A stretch of DNA of 64,000 nt from Indolivaga macrotermitis. Lineage in GTDB: Bacteria > Bacteroidota > Bacteroidia > Bacteroidales > Dysgonomonadaceae. The position numbers and the translations under genes were made by a program. Below, piece by piece: positions 27,922-36,502 of this stretch. Location: positions 268,544 through 332,543 of the forward strand of contig NZ_FQUC01000003.1 in the NCBI RefSeq assembly GCF_900128985.1, in the 5' to 3' direction. The first letter of the stretch is position 1, and each line of letters starts with the position of its first letter. The notes below the pieces were generated by a model. The model was not told where the DNA came from. It ran no database searches and saw nothing but the letters and a program-made list of their open reading frames with translations.

Positions 27922-28698
27922 TTATTCTTGATCTCTAATTTCTTTAATCTCAACCTCTTTTACCTTTTTAAACAAATCGGAAGCGAATACAAAGTCATTC
28001 AGGGCTTCATTATCAGCCATCAGTATATCCTGATTTGTACCTTCCCATTCGAGATTACCTTCCTTTATAAAGAAAATCTTTTCTCCGATATTCATAACGG
28101 AGTTCATGTCGTGGGTATTTATTATGGTTGTGATTTTGAATTCAGTAGTAATCTCATGTATTAACTGGTCTATAACCAGAGATGTCTGCGGATCGAGACC
28201 CGAGTTGGGCTCATCGCAATACAGATATTTCGGGTTGAGCGATATGGCTCTGGCTATGGCTGCACGTTTCATCATACCTCCACTTATTTCAGAAGGATAT
28301 AAGTGTCCTGCATCAGAAAGGTTTACACGATCGAGACAAAATTGGGCTCTTTCTTTCTTTTCGCTTCTAGACATGGAAGAAAACATATCTAGCGGAAAAT
28401 AAACATTTTCGAACACTGTCATTGCATCGAAAAGTGCTGATCCCTGAAAAATCATGCCCATTTCCTGACGCAAAGCTTTCATCTGGGCTGTAGACAGTTT
28501 TGTGAGATCCCTCCCATCATAAAGTATCGAACCGCTGGTAGGGCGCATCAGTCCAACCAGATTTTTCAGTAATACCGTTTTACCCGAACCGCTTCGTCCG
28601 ATAATCAGGTTTGTTTTGCCTTCTTCGAATATCATGCTTACTCCTTTGAGTACTTCACGACCTTCGAATGATTTCCTCAGATTTTTTACTTCTATCAT
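27922..28698 (-). CDS. mlaF: MlaF-like ABC transporter ATP-binding protein
   Basis: A 258-residue ABC ATPase of the MlaF/Ttg2A (lipid asymmetry, MCE-type) family. Walker A is GRSGSGKTV (about 35-43), the signature is SEISGGMMKRAAIARA (the SGGM variant typical of MlaF rather than SGGQ), Walker B is YLYCDEPNSGLDP, and the H-loop is INTHDMNSV. It is separated by one base from the MlaE homologue stop. The complex would move phospholipids between membranes. Confidence 0.9.
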   Translation of the reverse strand: MIEVKNLRKSFEGREVLKGVSMIFEEGKTNLIIGRSGSGKTVLLKNLVGLMRPTSGSILYDGRDLTKLSTAQMKALRQEMGMIFQGSALFDAMTVFENVYFPLDMFSSMSRSEKKERAQFCLDRVNLSDAGHLYPSEISGGMMKRAAIARAISLNPKYLYCDEPNSGLDPQTSLVIDQLIHEITTEFKITTIINTHDMNSVMNIGEKIFFIKEGNLEWEGTNQDILMADNEALNDFVFASDLFKKVKEVEIKEIRDQE

Positions 28699-28699
28699 C

Positions 28700-29446
28700 T
28701 TATCCCATCATTAAATCGGTGATTACTAAGTCTGAAATAAGTATCAGTATACTCGTAATAACAACGGCATTTGTACTGGCTTTACCTACATCAAGCGACC
28801 CTCCTTTGGCATAGTATCCATAGTATGCAGATATGGAGGCTATTAAGAAAGCGAAAAATATAGTTTTCATGATGGCATACCAAATGTAGAATTCTTTGAA
28901 GAAGCTTTGGAGCCCGTATTCAAAGTCGACAATAGTCACAGCATGGGTTATAAAACACACGGCAAACCCTCCGAGTATACCGAAGAACATACTCAATACG
29001 ACTAGTACGGGAACAAATACCATTAACCCGATAGTTTTCGGTAATACTAGGTAATTAGCAGAGTTAACTCCCATTATTTCAAGTGCATCGATCTGTTCGG
29101 TAACTCGCATAGTCCCTATTTCGGATGAAATATTCGAACCTACTTTTCCTGTTAGTATGAGGCACATGATGGTTGATGAGAATTCGAGAAGAATAATCTC
29201 TCTGGAAGTAAACCCGACAGTATAACGGGGTAGAAGGGGATTGGATATGTTTAACGCGATTTGTATTACGATTACAGCACCGATAAATAACGAAATTATA
29301 ATAACAATGCTGATTGAATCTACCCCTAATTTATTGATCTCCTTTATTAGCTGATTGAAAAATACTCTCCATTTTTGAGGACGGGTGAATACTTTCCGCA
29401 TCAATAAGATATACTGTCCCAGTTTTTCGAATGAACTTAGCAACAT
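28700..29446 (-). CDS. mlaE: MlaE-like ABC transporter permease
   Basis: A 248-residue MlaE/Ttg2B family inner-membrane permease. Family blocks are GAVIVIQIALNISNPLLPRYTVGF, LILTGKVGSNISSEIGTMRVTEQIDALEIMGVNSANYLVLPK, and several hydrophobic helices with a final SDLVITDLMMG. It is paired with MlaF downstream. The MCE (MlaD) substrate-binding subunit is not in the window and must be encoded elsewhere if the system is complete. Confidence 0.92.
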   Translation of the reverse strand: MLLSSFEKLGQYILLMRKVFTRPQKWRVFFNQLIKEINKLGVDSISIVIIISLFIGAVIVIQIALNISNPLLPRYTVGFTSREIILLEFSSTIMCLILTGKVGSNISSEIGTMRVTEQIDALEIMGVNSANYLVLPKTIGLMVFVPVLVVLSMFFGILGGFAVCFITHAVTIVDFEYGLQSFFKEFYIWYAIMKTIFFAFLIASISAYYGYYAKGGSLDVGKASTNAVVITSILILISDLVITDLMMG

Positions 29447-29516
29447 ATGATTGGTTATTTCTGCTTGTGACTAATTACGATTGATAACTTATCAACTGGA
29501 CAAAGGTATAAAAAAA

Positions 29517-30143
29517 TTACAGATTTACGGTGTTCATGCTTTGGGGTTCGTTAATATTAACCATCCCATTATCGTTATTGATAAATGTTTTTTTCGCTAT
29601 ATTCCCTGCTATTTTAGTCGTGGCTGCATCGAACGAAGCTCCTATGATACCCCCCATGAACGGAATCATTTTTGTAATATTCCCCAGGCTTTTACCTCCG
29701 GCTTTAGTTGCGGCTTTTTGGGCTGCTTTTCTAATCATTTTTTCACCGGCTTTTATCCCCGATTCTTTTGCCAATTCTTTAGCTCCGTTGCCTGCCATAC
29801 ATATATAGATCATCGATTTTACCCGGTCGCTTTGCAAGTCATGACCACCCATATAAGCAATAGCGGCAATCATTCTTATTTGTATGTATATCACGCTGGC
29901 TATATTTGCCGGAACTGCAAATGGCATCATGGTAAAACCTCCGAATCCGGTGATAAATCCGCTTGTGGCAGATTTGGTTACCTGCCATTTAATCAGACGG
30001 TCAGCCTTTTGTTCAAGTGTTCCCTGGGTAATCATATAATTGTGCGCCAGAGAATATGCTGATTCGGTACCGCTGAACCCTGTCAAGGCCTTATTATAAG
30101 CCCAGTCCAGGAGTTTTGTGGTGATACTTTTATTATTTGACAT
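29517..30143 (-). CDS. EcsC family protein
   Basis: A 208-residue protein with EcsC-family features: an N-terminal ALTGFSGTESAYSLA segment, a central Gly/Phe-rich hydrophobic region (SGFITGFGGFTMMPFAVPANIASVIYIQIRMIAAIA) and a second Gly-rich segment GNITKMIPFMGGIIGASFDA. EcsC domains are found in proteins near ABC transporters and elsewhere, and the molecular function is not settled to my knowledge. The mlaE homologue starts 70 bp downstream, so the two may share a transcript. Confidence 0.78.
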   Translation of the reverse strand: MSNNKSITTKLLDWAYNKALTGFSGTESAYSLAHNYMITQGTLEQKADRLIKWQVTKSATSGFITGFGGFTMMPFAVPANIASVIYIQIRMIAAIAYMGGHDLQSDRVKSMIYICMAGNGAKELAKESGIKAGEKMIRKAAQKAATKAGGKSLGNITKMIPFMGGIIGASFDAATTKIAGNIAKKTFINNDNGMVNINEPQSMNTVNL

Positions 30144-30240
30144 ATTATTTATTTATGTTGATTTGAATATCAAATATATAATAAGATATGGGATTATATA
30201 TTTAAGAAAATCTAATATTATTAAATTTATCCGGTCAGAT

Positions 30241-30272
30241 ATAAAAACGGAACAAGCATTACGCTTATTCCG
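30241..30272 (-). terminator. terminator of the sigma-factor operon
   Basis: On the minus strand CGGAATAAGC pairs with GCTTGTTCCG (one wobble) around GTAAT, followed by TTTTTAT. It is 31 bp past the stop codon of the Spy-like gene at 30304. Confidence 0.75.
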
Positions 30273-30303
30273 TCCTAATAAAATATATTGATGTTGTTTA
30301 AGT

Positions 30304-30753
30304 CTACTTACGACCGTGCCTGTTACTGAGCGTCTGTTTCATAAAGTCCTCTTCTGCCTGTAGGTATTTGTATATTTTTTCGGCAGAAAGTACTTTTTTG
30401 AATTTAACCAGATATTCTTTATTTAACTGGGCTTCTTTTAGTTTCGCTTCTGTACTTTCATTGATTAAGCGTTCGTAATCCGCTTCGGTCTTATTATTTT
30501 TTTTCCGGAGTTCACGTACATTCTTTCTAACCTCTCTGTTTATTTCGAAACGTTTATCCATTAATTCGTTCGTAATGGGGATAAATGCTTTTGCCTCGGC
30601 GTCAGTCAGTCCTGTTTTCTTAATTATAAATTCAGCTTTCTTCTTTTTGAAATCATTTATATCGAAAGCATTTTTTTGGGCCAACAATTGTATGTTACAA
30701 CTCAAAAGAAGCAACAGTGTTAAGAGTGTATATTTAAATTTTGAATTTGACAT
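30304..30753 (-). CDS. secreted helical protein, possibly Spy/CpxP-like
   Basis: A 149-residue protein with a signal peptide (LLTLLLLLSCNIQLLAQ, cleavage near residue 26) and an otherwise all-helical, Lys/Glu-rich body. The sequence FIIKKTGLTDAEAKAFIPIT followed by MDKRFEINREVRKNVREL recalls the LTxxQ region of Spy/CpxP periplasmic proteins, but the match is distant. It is third in a unit with an ECF sigma factor and a membrane protein, suggesting an envelope-stress output or sensor; that is inferred from context. Confidence 0.6.
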   Translation of the reverse strand: MSNSKFKYTLLTLLLLLSCNIQLLAQKNAFDINDFKKKKAEFIIKKTGLTDAEAKAFIPITNELMDKRFEINREVRKNVRELRKKNNKTEADYERLINESTEAKLKEAQLNKEYLVKFKKVLSAEKIYKYLQAEEDFMKQTLSNRHGRK

Positions 30754-30774
30754 AATCTTGTTCAGAATTAAAAA

Positions 30775-31110
30775 TTATTCATAAAAAGAATCTTTATAAG
30801 CGAGTAACGTAGCTTCCTCTTCGATAAAATCATAATAATCATTTTCGAGAGAAGCCGTAGTGTCAGTAGTAGAGCCAGATTCTATGGACGTTGGGTGTGA
30901 ACTGTTCGATTCCAGATAATTGATACCTACCAGTGATACGGCAACAAATACAGCTGCAGCCGCAGACCAAGTCGTGATAGATCTCCACAGAGGCACTTTC
31001 TTTACCGAAGGAGCCTTTTCGGGGAGCTTATCCATAATCTCGAGATTAAAGTTCTCAAAATAATTTTCGGGAACTCTAAACGGATTTCTTTTGTCATTGT
31101 CGTTTAGCAT
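30775..31110 (-). CDS. single-pass membrane protein, likely anti-sigma factor
   Basis: A 111-residue protein with an N-terminal cytoplasmic part containing NPFRVPENYFENFNLEIMDK (the F-x-VP-x-x-YF pattern common in Bacteroidota proteins next to ECF sigma genes), one membrane helix at about residues 50-67, and a short acidic C-terminal tail. Its position directly after an ECF sigma gene supports an anti-sigma role. The N-terminal part is shorter than a classical zinc anti-sigma domain and has no HxxxCxxC motif, so the mechanism would differ. Confidence 0.6.
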   Translation of the reverse strand: MLNDNDKRNPFRVPENYFENFNLEIMDKLPEKAPSVKKVPLWRSITTWSAAAAVFVAVSLVGINYLESNSSHPTSIESGSTTDTTASLENDYYDFIEEEATLLAYKDSFYE

Positions 31111-31236
31111 ATATTCTCCTTTCTTTATAATAAAGTCTCAACTTACTTTTTTGCAGAAATACAATAGCTTACAGTTAGTATATACTATTGATTTCTGATC
31201 TTTACATATTAATAGACTAACCAAAAAACAAAAGGT

Positions 31237-31788
31237 TTAATTGGGTAGTGATAAAAATTCTTCAATTTTTTTTACGGCATGGTGGTAGGATGCTTTTAAT
31301 GCACCTACGGATGTGTCGAGTATTTTCGACATATCTTCATATTTCATGTCGTCAAAATATTTCATATTAAATACAATCCTTTGTTTCTCCGGAAGAGTAA
31401 GTATTGCCTTCTGTAGCTTCAATTGGGCTTCATCGCCGTCGAAATACGAATCACCTTCGAGTTTCGAAAGCAGGAAGGAATCGTCGTCGTCGATAGCTAT
31501 ATTCTGGGACTGTTTTTGTTTATTGATAAAGGTAATGCTTTCGTTTATAGCTATTCGGTATAGCCATGTTACTAATTTAGCATCGCCACGGAATGAGTCC
31601 AGATTTGTCCAGATTTTTATAAATGTATTTTGTAATACATCATTTGCATCATCATGAGATAATACCATCTTTCTTATCTGCCAGTACAGTTGTTCACTGA
31701 AAGCCTTTACAAGATCACTGAAAGCTGCTTTTTGCTCTTTCGGATCCTGTAACCTGTCGATCAATTTATGTTCGGCTTCTTCGGTCAT
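31237..31788 (-). CDS. ECF-type RNA polymerase sigma factor
   Basis: A 183-residue sigma-70 family protein. Region 2 spans about residues 25-95 (MVLSHDDANDVLQNTFIKIW, then FRGDAKLVTWLYRIAINESI), and region 4 spans about 125-180 with LPEKQRIVFNMKYFDDMKYE and the helix-turn-helix SKILDTSVGALKASYHHAVKKI. It directs RNA polymerase to a regulon that probably includes its own operon. The likely anti-sigma gene lies 126 bp downstream and a Spy-like gene follows. Confidence 0.92.
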   Translation of the reverse strand: MTEEAEHKLIDRLQDPKEQKAAFSDLVKAFSEQLYWQIRKMVLSHDDANDVLQNTFIKIWTNLDSFRGDAKLVTWLYRIAINESITFINKQKQSQNIAIDDDDSFLLSKLEGDSYFDGDEAQLKLQKAILTLPEKQRIVFNMKYFDDMKYEDMSKILDTSVGALKASYHHAVKKIEEFLSLPN

Positions 31789-31831
31789 AATTTGTTTTCA
31801 AATATAAGGCAAATAATAAAATATTGGATTA

Positions 31832-32869
31832 TCACATGTCGGAGTCGTCCCCGAAATCGTCATTGTCGTTGGCTGTTGTACCTTGTCCGTCTTCGAACCA
31901 TGAGATGAATCCATCAACTTTATTTGTGTTGCTGTTCCACCATTCGAGTGAAACAGGGAAATAAGAAACGCTTGTATACCTGCAATAGGTGTCAAAATAT
32001 CCGGATTCTAAAATTTCAGAATAGATAGGAACGAAAAAATCCCAAAGAAGACCTTTACGCGAATCGTCTTGCATCTGTCCTAGTGTGAAAAATATCTGGC
32101 GTGACGCTTGTTCGAAAAAAGCATATTGGAAACGCTGGTCGTCTATCTTGGGTTGTATATTTCTTAATTGGTCATATAACTTCTGACGGTCGATACCATC
32201 TTCCGGAGTCAAAAGAGGCGAGCCATTCGGTATTTTTTGAGTAATTATATCATACATCTCGCCGAATGCATCTTTAGACCTGTCAGTATTAGGTTCGAGT
32301 AAAAGGAAGAAATGGAATGCCATGAAGCTTTGTACCCATCTTTCCGAATCACTTAATACATACGCATATAATAGGAAAGCACTGGGATGTGTGGTATCTA
32401 TTTCTATAGCCTTTTGTAAATGATAGATAGATAACCTAAGGTTCTTCATTTTGAAGTAACTTAACCCCAGATTATAGTGTATCAAATACTCATCGCCACA
32501 TCTCTCCAGCCCTTCATTCAATAACTTAATAGATTGATCCAGTTTGTTCATTTCCGATAAAGCCGTGCTCTTTACACAGTACGCATCTACTAAAAGAGGC
32601 TTGAAGTTGGCATTGATAACCTTGGTACTATATTTTAGAGCATTATCGTAATCCTTCAGCATCAGATATGAAAGAGCCATTTCGTAAGTGGCAGACATAG
32701 ACGAAGGGTTTGCTTTTAATGCTTGCTGATAATAGCTGATAGCATCATTGTATCTACCCTTATCGTGTAAGCTAACTCCTTTACGGATTAATTTATCCGA
32801 TGAAGGTTGAGAGTATGCTGTTAATGAGCAAGAGATGAAAATAAAAAATGAAATAAGTAAAAAACGCAT
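31832..32869 (-). CDS. secreted tetratricopeptide-repeat protein
   Basis: A 345-residue protein with a signal peptide (cleavage after AYSQ near residue 21). TPR units run from about residue 25 to 165: DKGRYNDAISYYQQALKANP, ATYEMALSYLMLKDYDNALK, a unit around LNEGLERCGDEYLIHYNLGL, and MKNLRLSIYHLQKAIEIDTT. The C-terminal half is less repetitive and ends in an acidic tail (NDNDDFGDDSDM). It probably mediates protein contacts in the periplasm. It is 43 bp upstream of the sigma gene, so cotranscription is possible. Confidence 0.78.
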   Translation of the reverse strand: MRFLLISFFIFISCSLTAYSQPSSDKLIRKGVSLHDKGRYNDAISYYQQALKANPSSMSATYEMALSYLMLKDYDNALKYSTKVINANFKPLLVDAYCVKSTALSEMNKLDQSIKLLNEGLERCGDEYLIHYNLGLSYFKMKNLRLSIYHLQKAIEIDTTHPSAFLLYAYVLSDSERWVQSFMAFHFFLLLEPNTDRSKDAFGEMYDIITQKIPNGSPLLTPEDGIDRQKLYDQLRNIQPKIDDQRFQYAFFEQASRQIFFTLGQMQDDSRKGLLWDFFVPIYSEILESGYFDTYCRYTSVSYFPVSLEWWNSNTNKVDGFISWFEDGQGTTANDNDDFGDDSDM

Positions 32870-33230
32870 CCCGAATTATATATGTGTGTAAAAATCAGAT
32901 ATATTTTACATATAACTGACAATAAAAGCATTGCAGCCTTTGAGAAATAATTTAACCCTAAAAATACAGGTCAAATACTAAAAGCGTGTAAAATTAAGAA
33001 AAAAGTAGCTTATAATCTAATGATTCGAAAAGACATGTTCTGTAAAAATTCTAAACGGTTCCTTTTTTTACTTTGATATTAATTAAGTCTGGAGTTTGGT
33101 GCAAAAAAAGCTTAAAATATTTTACCTTTGTGAGCTAAACCAAATCTGCAATTTACAGATGAGGTGTGAATAAGGTGCTTTTTTTATTAAAGCTTGATAA
33201 TGAGCTAATAAATAATTATATAGAAAGAAG
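32870..33230. other. divergent intergenic region upstream of serS
   Basis: There is no gene here. An exact -7 box TACCTTTG lies at 33123-33130 on the plus strand, about 100 bp before serS. The nearest TTTG (33095-33098) is 24 bp upstream, longer than the consensus spacing. The leader contains a small inverted repeat (ATCTG/CAGAT) at about 33145-33161. Confidence 0.4.
33123..33130 (+). promoter_or_regulatory. putative -7 box for serS
   Basis: TACCTTTG matches TAnnTTTG exactly; the -33 element is not convincing at the usual spacing. Confidence 0.4.
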
Positions 33231-34502
33231 ATGTTAACACTGAAGACTATCAATGATAATCCGGAAGCGGTTATCTTGAAACTGGCAAAAAAGCATTTCG
33301 ATGCCAAAGAATTGGTTTATAAAGTACTGGATGAAGATAAAAGACGTAAAGAAACTCAGTCGGAACTAGACGGCCTGTTGTCGGAAGTGAACTCTAAATC
33401 GAAGAGTATTGGCGCTTTAATGAAAGAAGGTAAAAAAGAAGAAGCCGAAACTGAGCGGAATTTTGTACAGGAACTAAAAGTCCGTATCCAAAGTTTAGAA
33501 GCCAATCTTAAAGAAGCGGAACGTGAATTGCAGGAGCTATTGGTTTTATTACCCAATATTCCATCTGATGAGGTTCCGGAAGGACGTGTAGCTGAAGATA
33601 ATGTCATAGAGAAGACCGGTGGAATTGTACCCCAACTGGAAGAAGGTGCTGTTCCCCATTGGGATTTAGCAAAGAAATACGATTTGATCGATTTTGAACT
33701 GGGTGTGAAAATATCCGGAGCAGGCTTTCCTGTATATAAGGGAAAAGGCGCACGTTTACAGCGCGCACTTATAAACTTCTTTCTGGATAAGGCTCGTGAA
33801 GCCGGATATCTTGAAGTACAACCACCATATGTTGTAAATGCAGCATCGGGATATGGAACAGGGCAATTGCCCGATAAAGAAGGACAGATGTACCACGCAA
33901 CAGCAGACGACCTTTATCTGATTCCTACAGCCGAAGTACCTGTAACCAACATCTACCGGGATACTATTCTGGAAGAAAAAGACCTGCCGATAAAAAATAC
34001 AGCATATTCGGCATGTTTTCGCCGTGAGGCAGGCTCATACGGAAAGGATGTACGGGGGCTTAACCGCCTGCATCAGTTCGATAAGGTGGAAATTGTTCGT
34101 ATAGATACGCCCGAACATTCTTATGAATCGCTCAAGGAAATGGTTGCTTATGTAGAGTCTCTGGTTACAGAGCTCGAACTACCTTGGCGTATACTCCGGT
34201 TATGCGGAGGCGATATGAGTTTTACTTCAGCCTTGACGTTCGATTTTGAAGTATTCTCAGCAGCACAACAGCGATGGCTGGAAGTAAGTTCCGTTTCCAA
34301 CTTCGAAAGCTATCAGGCAAACCGTTTGAAATGCCGCTATCGTACAACTGATAAAAAGACCCAACTGGTGCATACATTGAACGGAAGCGCATTAGCATTG
34401 CCACGTATTGTAGCAGCTTTACTCGAAAATAACCAGAAGTCTGATGGTATACATATACCCAAAGCATTAGTTCCTTATACAGGATTTGATATAATAGATT
34501 GA
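33231..34502 (+). CDS. serS: seryl-tRNA synthetase
   Basis: A 423-residue class II aminoacyl-tRNA synthetase charging tRNA-Ser. The N-terminal antiparallel coiled-coil arm spans about residues 25-110 (KDEDKRRKETQSELDGLL, ending LLVLLPNIPSDEVPEG). Class II motifs follow: motif 1 region LINFFLDKAREAGYLEVQPP, motif 2 YSACFRREAGSYGKDVRGLNRLHQFDKVE, and motif 3 HTLNGSALALPRIVAALLEN. The start ATG is preceded by AGAAAGAAG. A lipocalin-like lipoprotein gene follows by 11 bp. Confidence 0.97.
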   Translation: MLTLKTINDNPEAVILKLAKKHFDAKELVYKVLDEDKRRKETQSELDGLLSEVNSKSKSIGALMKEGKKEEAETERNFVQELKVRIQSLEANLKEAERELQELLVLLPNIPSDEVPEGRVAEDNVIEKTGGIVPQLEEGAVPHWDLAKKYDLIDFELGVKISGAGFPVYKGKGARLQRALINFFLDKAREAGYLEVQPPYVVNAASGYGTGQLPDKEGQMYHATADDLYLIPTAEVPVTNIYRDTILEEKDLPIKNTAYSACFRREAGSYGKDVRGLNRLHQFDKVEIVRIDTPEHSYESLKEMVAYVESLVTELELPWRILRLCGGDMSFTSALTFDFEVFSAAQQRWLEVSSVSNFESYQANRLKCRYRTTDKKTQLVHTLNGSALALPRIVAALLENNQKSDGIHIPKALVPYTGFDIID

Positions 34503-34513
34503 TATAGACTGAA

Positions 34514-34930
34514 ATGAGATTGAAAGAATTAAATATTTACATGGTATTACTGTCTGTAGTTCTACTTCTGTCATCGTGCGGAGACGATTACAAAGAAAGT
34601 GGTATAGAAGGGCAATGGCAATTACAGACAATAGAAATGGCCAATGGAAAAAGCGTCAAAGTTGATACTGTCTTTTATTCTTTCAAAAAAGATGTTTTTC
34701 GTTATCTGAGATTGAAGACAAACACACAGACATTTACCTGTTTCGGTAATTATTCTGTATCGGATGAGAAATTGGAAATAGATGTAAACAGAGACTCATT
34801 TGAGCCGAACGATGATACAGCCGGGTTGGATTGGGATACCCTGATACGTACTTTTACAATCAAGAAGCATTCGTCATCGACTCTTGAGCTTGAATTCGAG
34901 GGAGATACTTACTATTTCCGCAAGTATTGA
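34514..34930 (+). CDS. lipocalin-like domain lipoprotein
   Basis: A 138-residue lipoprotein (VVLLLSSC, Cys near residue 22) with a small beta-barrel-like body of the Bacteroidota lipocalin-like type: GIEGQWQLQTIEMANGK, then YSFKKDVFRYLRLK, CFGNYSVSDEKLEIDV and SSTLELEFEGDTYYFRKY. The ligand is unknown. It lies 11 bp after serS and is likely cotranscribed, though no functional link is evident. Confidence 0.78.
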   Translation: MRLKELNIYMVLLSVVLLLSSCGDDYKESGIEGQWQLQTIEMANGKSVKVDTVFYSFKKDVFRYLRLKTNTQTFTCFGNYSVSDEKLEIDVNRDSFEPNDDTAGLDWDTLIRTFTIKKHSSSTLELEFEGDTYYFRKY

Positions 34931-35066
34931 GAGGCTTGTTCAGCTATTATTTTACTATCTGATGAGGTCGAAAGATATAATTCTTATCATTATTTAAAGG
35001 ATATTAGCAGAAAATGTTTAAACTATTTTAAGTATTGGGCTGTTATTCCATATAAACTAAATTTAT

Positions 35067-35074
35067 TACTTTTG
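35067..35074 (+). promoter_or_regulatory. putative -7 box for SPOR lipoprotein gene
   Basis: TACTTTTG matches TAnnTTTG, 26 bp before the ATG at 35100; the -33 element is weak. Confidence 0.4.
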
Positions 35075-35099
35075 TAAAATAACTATTAACAGTGAGATT

Positions 35100-35633
35100 A
35101 TGAATAAACTACTAGGGTTTGGATTGATGTTGTCTTTGCTGGTTGCATTTGGCTCTTGTAAGCCTAAGCAAAGCGCATATAAATCTATATACGAATCGGC
35201 AAAAGAAAGAGAATTAGAAGAAAATAAAACAGCCAGTAATTCTGCTGCTGCACAACCTTCTACGCCGGCTTATCCCGTATATAACTCAGATGTTTCGAAC
35301 GAAGCCGTTAGATCTGAAAAAATTACACCGGTTTACGATTCGGATGCAGCAGGTCTGAGAGCTTACAGTGTAGTAATTGCTTCACTTAGTGTAAAACCAA
35401 ATGCAGAGGCTCTAAAAGCTAGAATGGAACAAGAAGGATACAGCATTATCTTGGCTCAGAACGAACAAGGTATGTATCGTGTTATTATTGCCAGCTACGA
35501 TGATAAGGCATCTGCTGTAAACAGTAGAAATGCTATCCGTGACAAATATTTGGCAAAAGGTTCGAGTGATGTTCTAAGAAGAACTTACGGTATACCTTTC
35601 GATGATCTTTGGATACTTCAAAGACAATATTAA
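35100..35633 (+). CDS. SPOR-domain lipoprotein
   Basis: A 177-residue lipoprotein (VAFGSC, Cys near residue 20) with a low-complexity linker to about residue 85 and a C-terminal SPOR domain (AYSVVIASLSVKPNAEALKA, EQEGYSIILAQNEQGMYRVI, ending LWILQRQY). SPOR domains bind denuded glycan strands of septal peptidoglycan, so a cell-division or wall-related role at the outer membrane is likely. It is closed by a terminator and so is probably monocistronic. Confidence 0.85.
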   Translation: MNKLLGFGLMLSLLVAFGSCKPKQSAYKSIYESAKERELEENKTASNSAAAQPSTPAYPVYNSDVSNEAVRSEKITPVYDSDAAGLRAYSVVIASLSVKPNAEALKARMEQEGYSIILAQNEQGMYRVIIASYDDKASAVNSRNAIRDKYLAKGSSDVLRRTYGIPFDDLWILQRQY

Positions 35634-35664
35634 AAACTGGGAAGATATATAAAACTTTAAAACG

Positions 35665-35702
35665 AATGGCTATTTCTGGAAAACAGGATAGCCATTTTGT
35701 TT
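35665..35702 (+). terminator. terminator after SPOR lipoprotein gene
   Basis: A 9-bp stem, AATGGCTAT (35665-35673) with ATAGCCATT (35688-35696), is followed by TTTTGTTT. Confidence 0.65.
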
Positions 35703-35720
35703 GATTCTTTAATAATCATT

Positions 35721-36482
35721 ATGCAGATTCGTTTTTTAGGCACAGGTACATCAACAGGGGTACCCGAAGTAGGATGTAATTGTGATGTGTGTAAATCGTC
35801 GGACAAACGCGATCAGCGCTTGAGAGCATCTGTCTTGGTCCGTACAAGAGGTAAAAATATACTCATCGATTGTGGGCCCGACTTTAGGTATCAGATGCTA
35901 CAGACCGAATACGAACCTATTGCAGGGCTTCTTATTACACATGAGCATTACGATCATGTAGGAGGTATAGATGATTTACGTCCTTTTTGCCGTTTTGGAG
36001 ATATAGAAGTGTATGCCGAATCGTATGTAGCTGATGCCATCGTAAAACGTATACCTTATTGTTTTTCAGAGTACAAGTATCCGGGAGTTCCCAATTTAAT
36101 ATTGAGCAGGCTCGAGAATAAATCTTTTTTATTAGGAGATATTGAGATTACCCCTATCCGTGTATTGCATGCCCAACTCCCTATATTCGGCTATCGAATA
36201 GGAAATATGGCTTATCTTACGGATATGAAAACCCTTCCGGAAGAAGAATACTCAAAACTTCAGGGATTAGACATTCTTGTAATGGATGCCCTTCGTATCA
36301 AAGAACACATATCACATCAAAATCTCGCAGAAGCATTGATTCAAGCTAAACGAATAGGTGCTAAGCGTACTTATTTTGTCCATATGAGCCACCATATAGG
36401 CTTACATGCCGAAGTTGAGAAAACACTACCCGAAAATGTGTATTTAGCTTATGACGGGCAGGAAATAGAAACTATGGATTAA
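35721..36482 (+). CDS. PhnP-like metallo-beta-lactamase-fold hydrolase
   Basis: About 253 residues from the ATG at 35721, where the family's first strand (MQIRFLGTGTSTGVPEVGC) begins; an upstream ATG at 35697 would add eight non-conserved residues. Metal-binding motifs are THEHYDH (about residue 75), HAQLP and the final HMSHHIGLH. The CNCDVCKSSD motif near the N-terminus is shared with PhnP-type cyclic phosphodiesterases. It is cytoplasmic. The substrate is not determined by context. Confidence 0.85.
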   Translation: MQIRFLGTGTSTGVPEVGCNCDVCKSSDKRDQRLRASVLVRTRGKNILIDCGPDFRYQMLQTEYEPIAGLLITHEHYDHVGGIDDLRPFCRFGDIEVYAESYVADAIVKRIPYCFSEYKYPGVPNLILSRLENKSFLLGDIEITPIRVLHAQLPIFGYRIGNMAYLTDMKTLPEEEYSKLQGLDILVMDALRIKEHISHQNLAEALIQAKRIGAKRTYFVHMSHHIGLHAEVEKTLPENVYLAYDGQEIETMD

Positions 36483-36502
36483 TCTCTTTTATCCGTATAC
36501 TT

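Noticed and set aside
27922..29446. Complete Mla phospholipid transport operon
   Set aside because: Only the ATPase and permease are present; no MCE-domain (MlaD) or MlaB/MlaC gene is in the window.
33130..33230. T-box riboswitch upstream of serS
   Set aside because: No T-box sequence (TGGNACC-like) or antiterminator structure is visible in the short leader.
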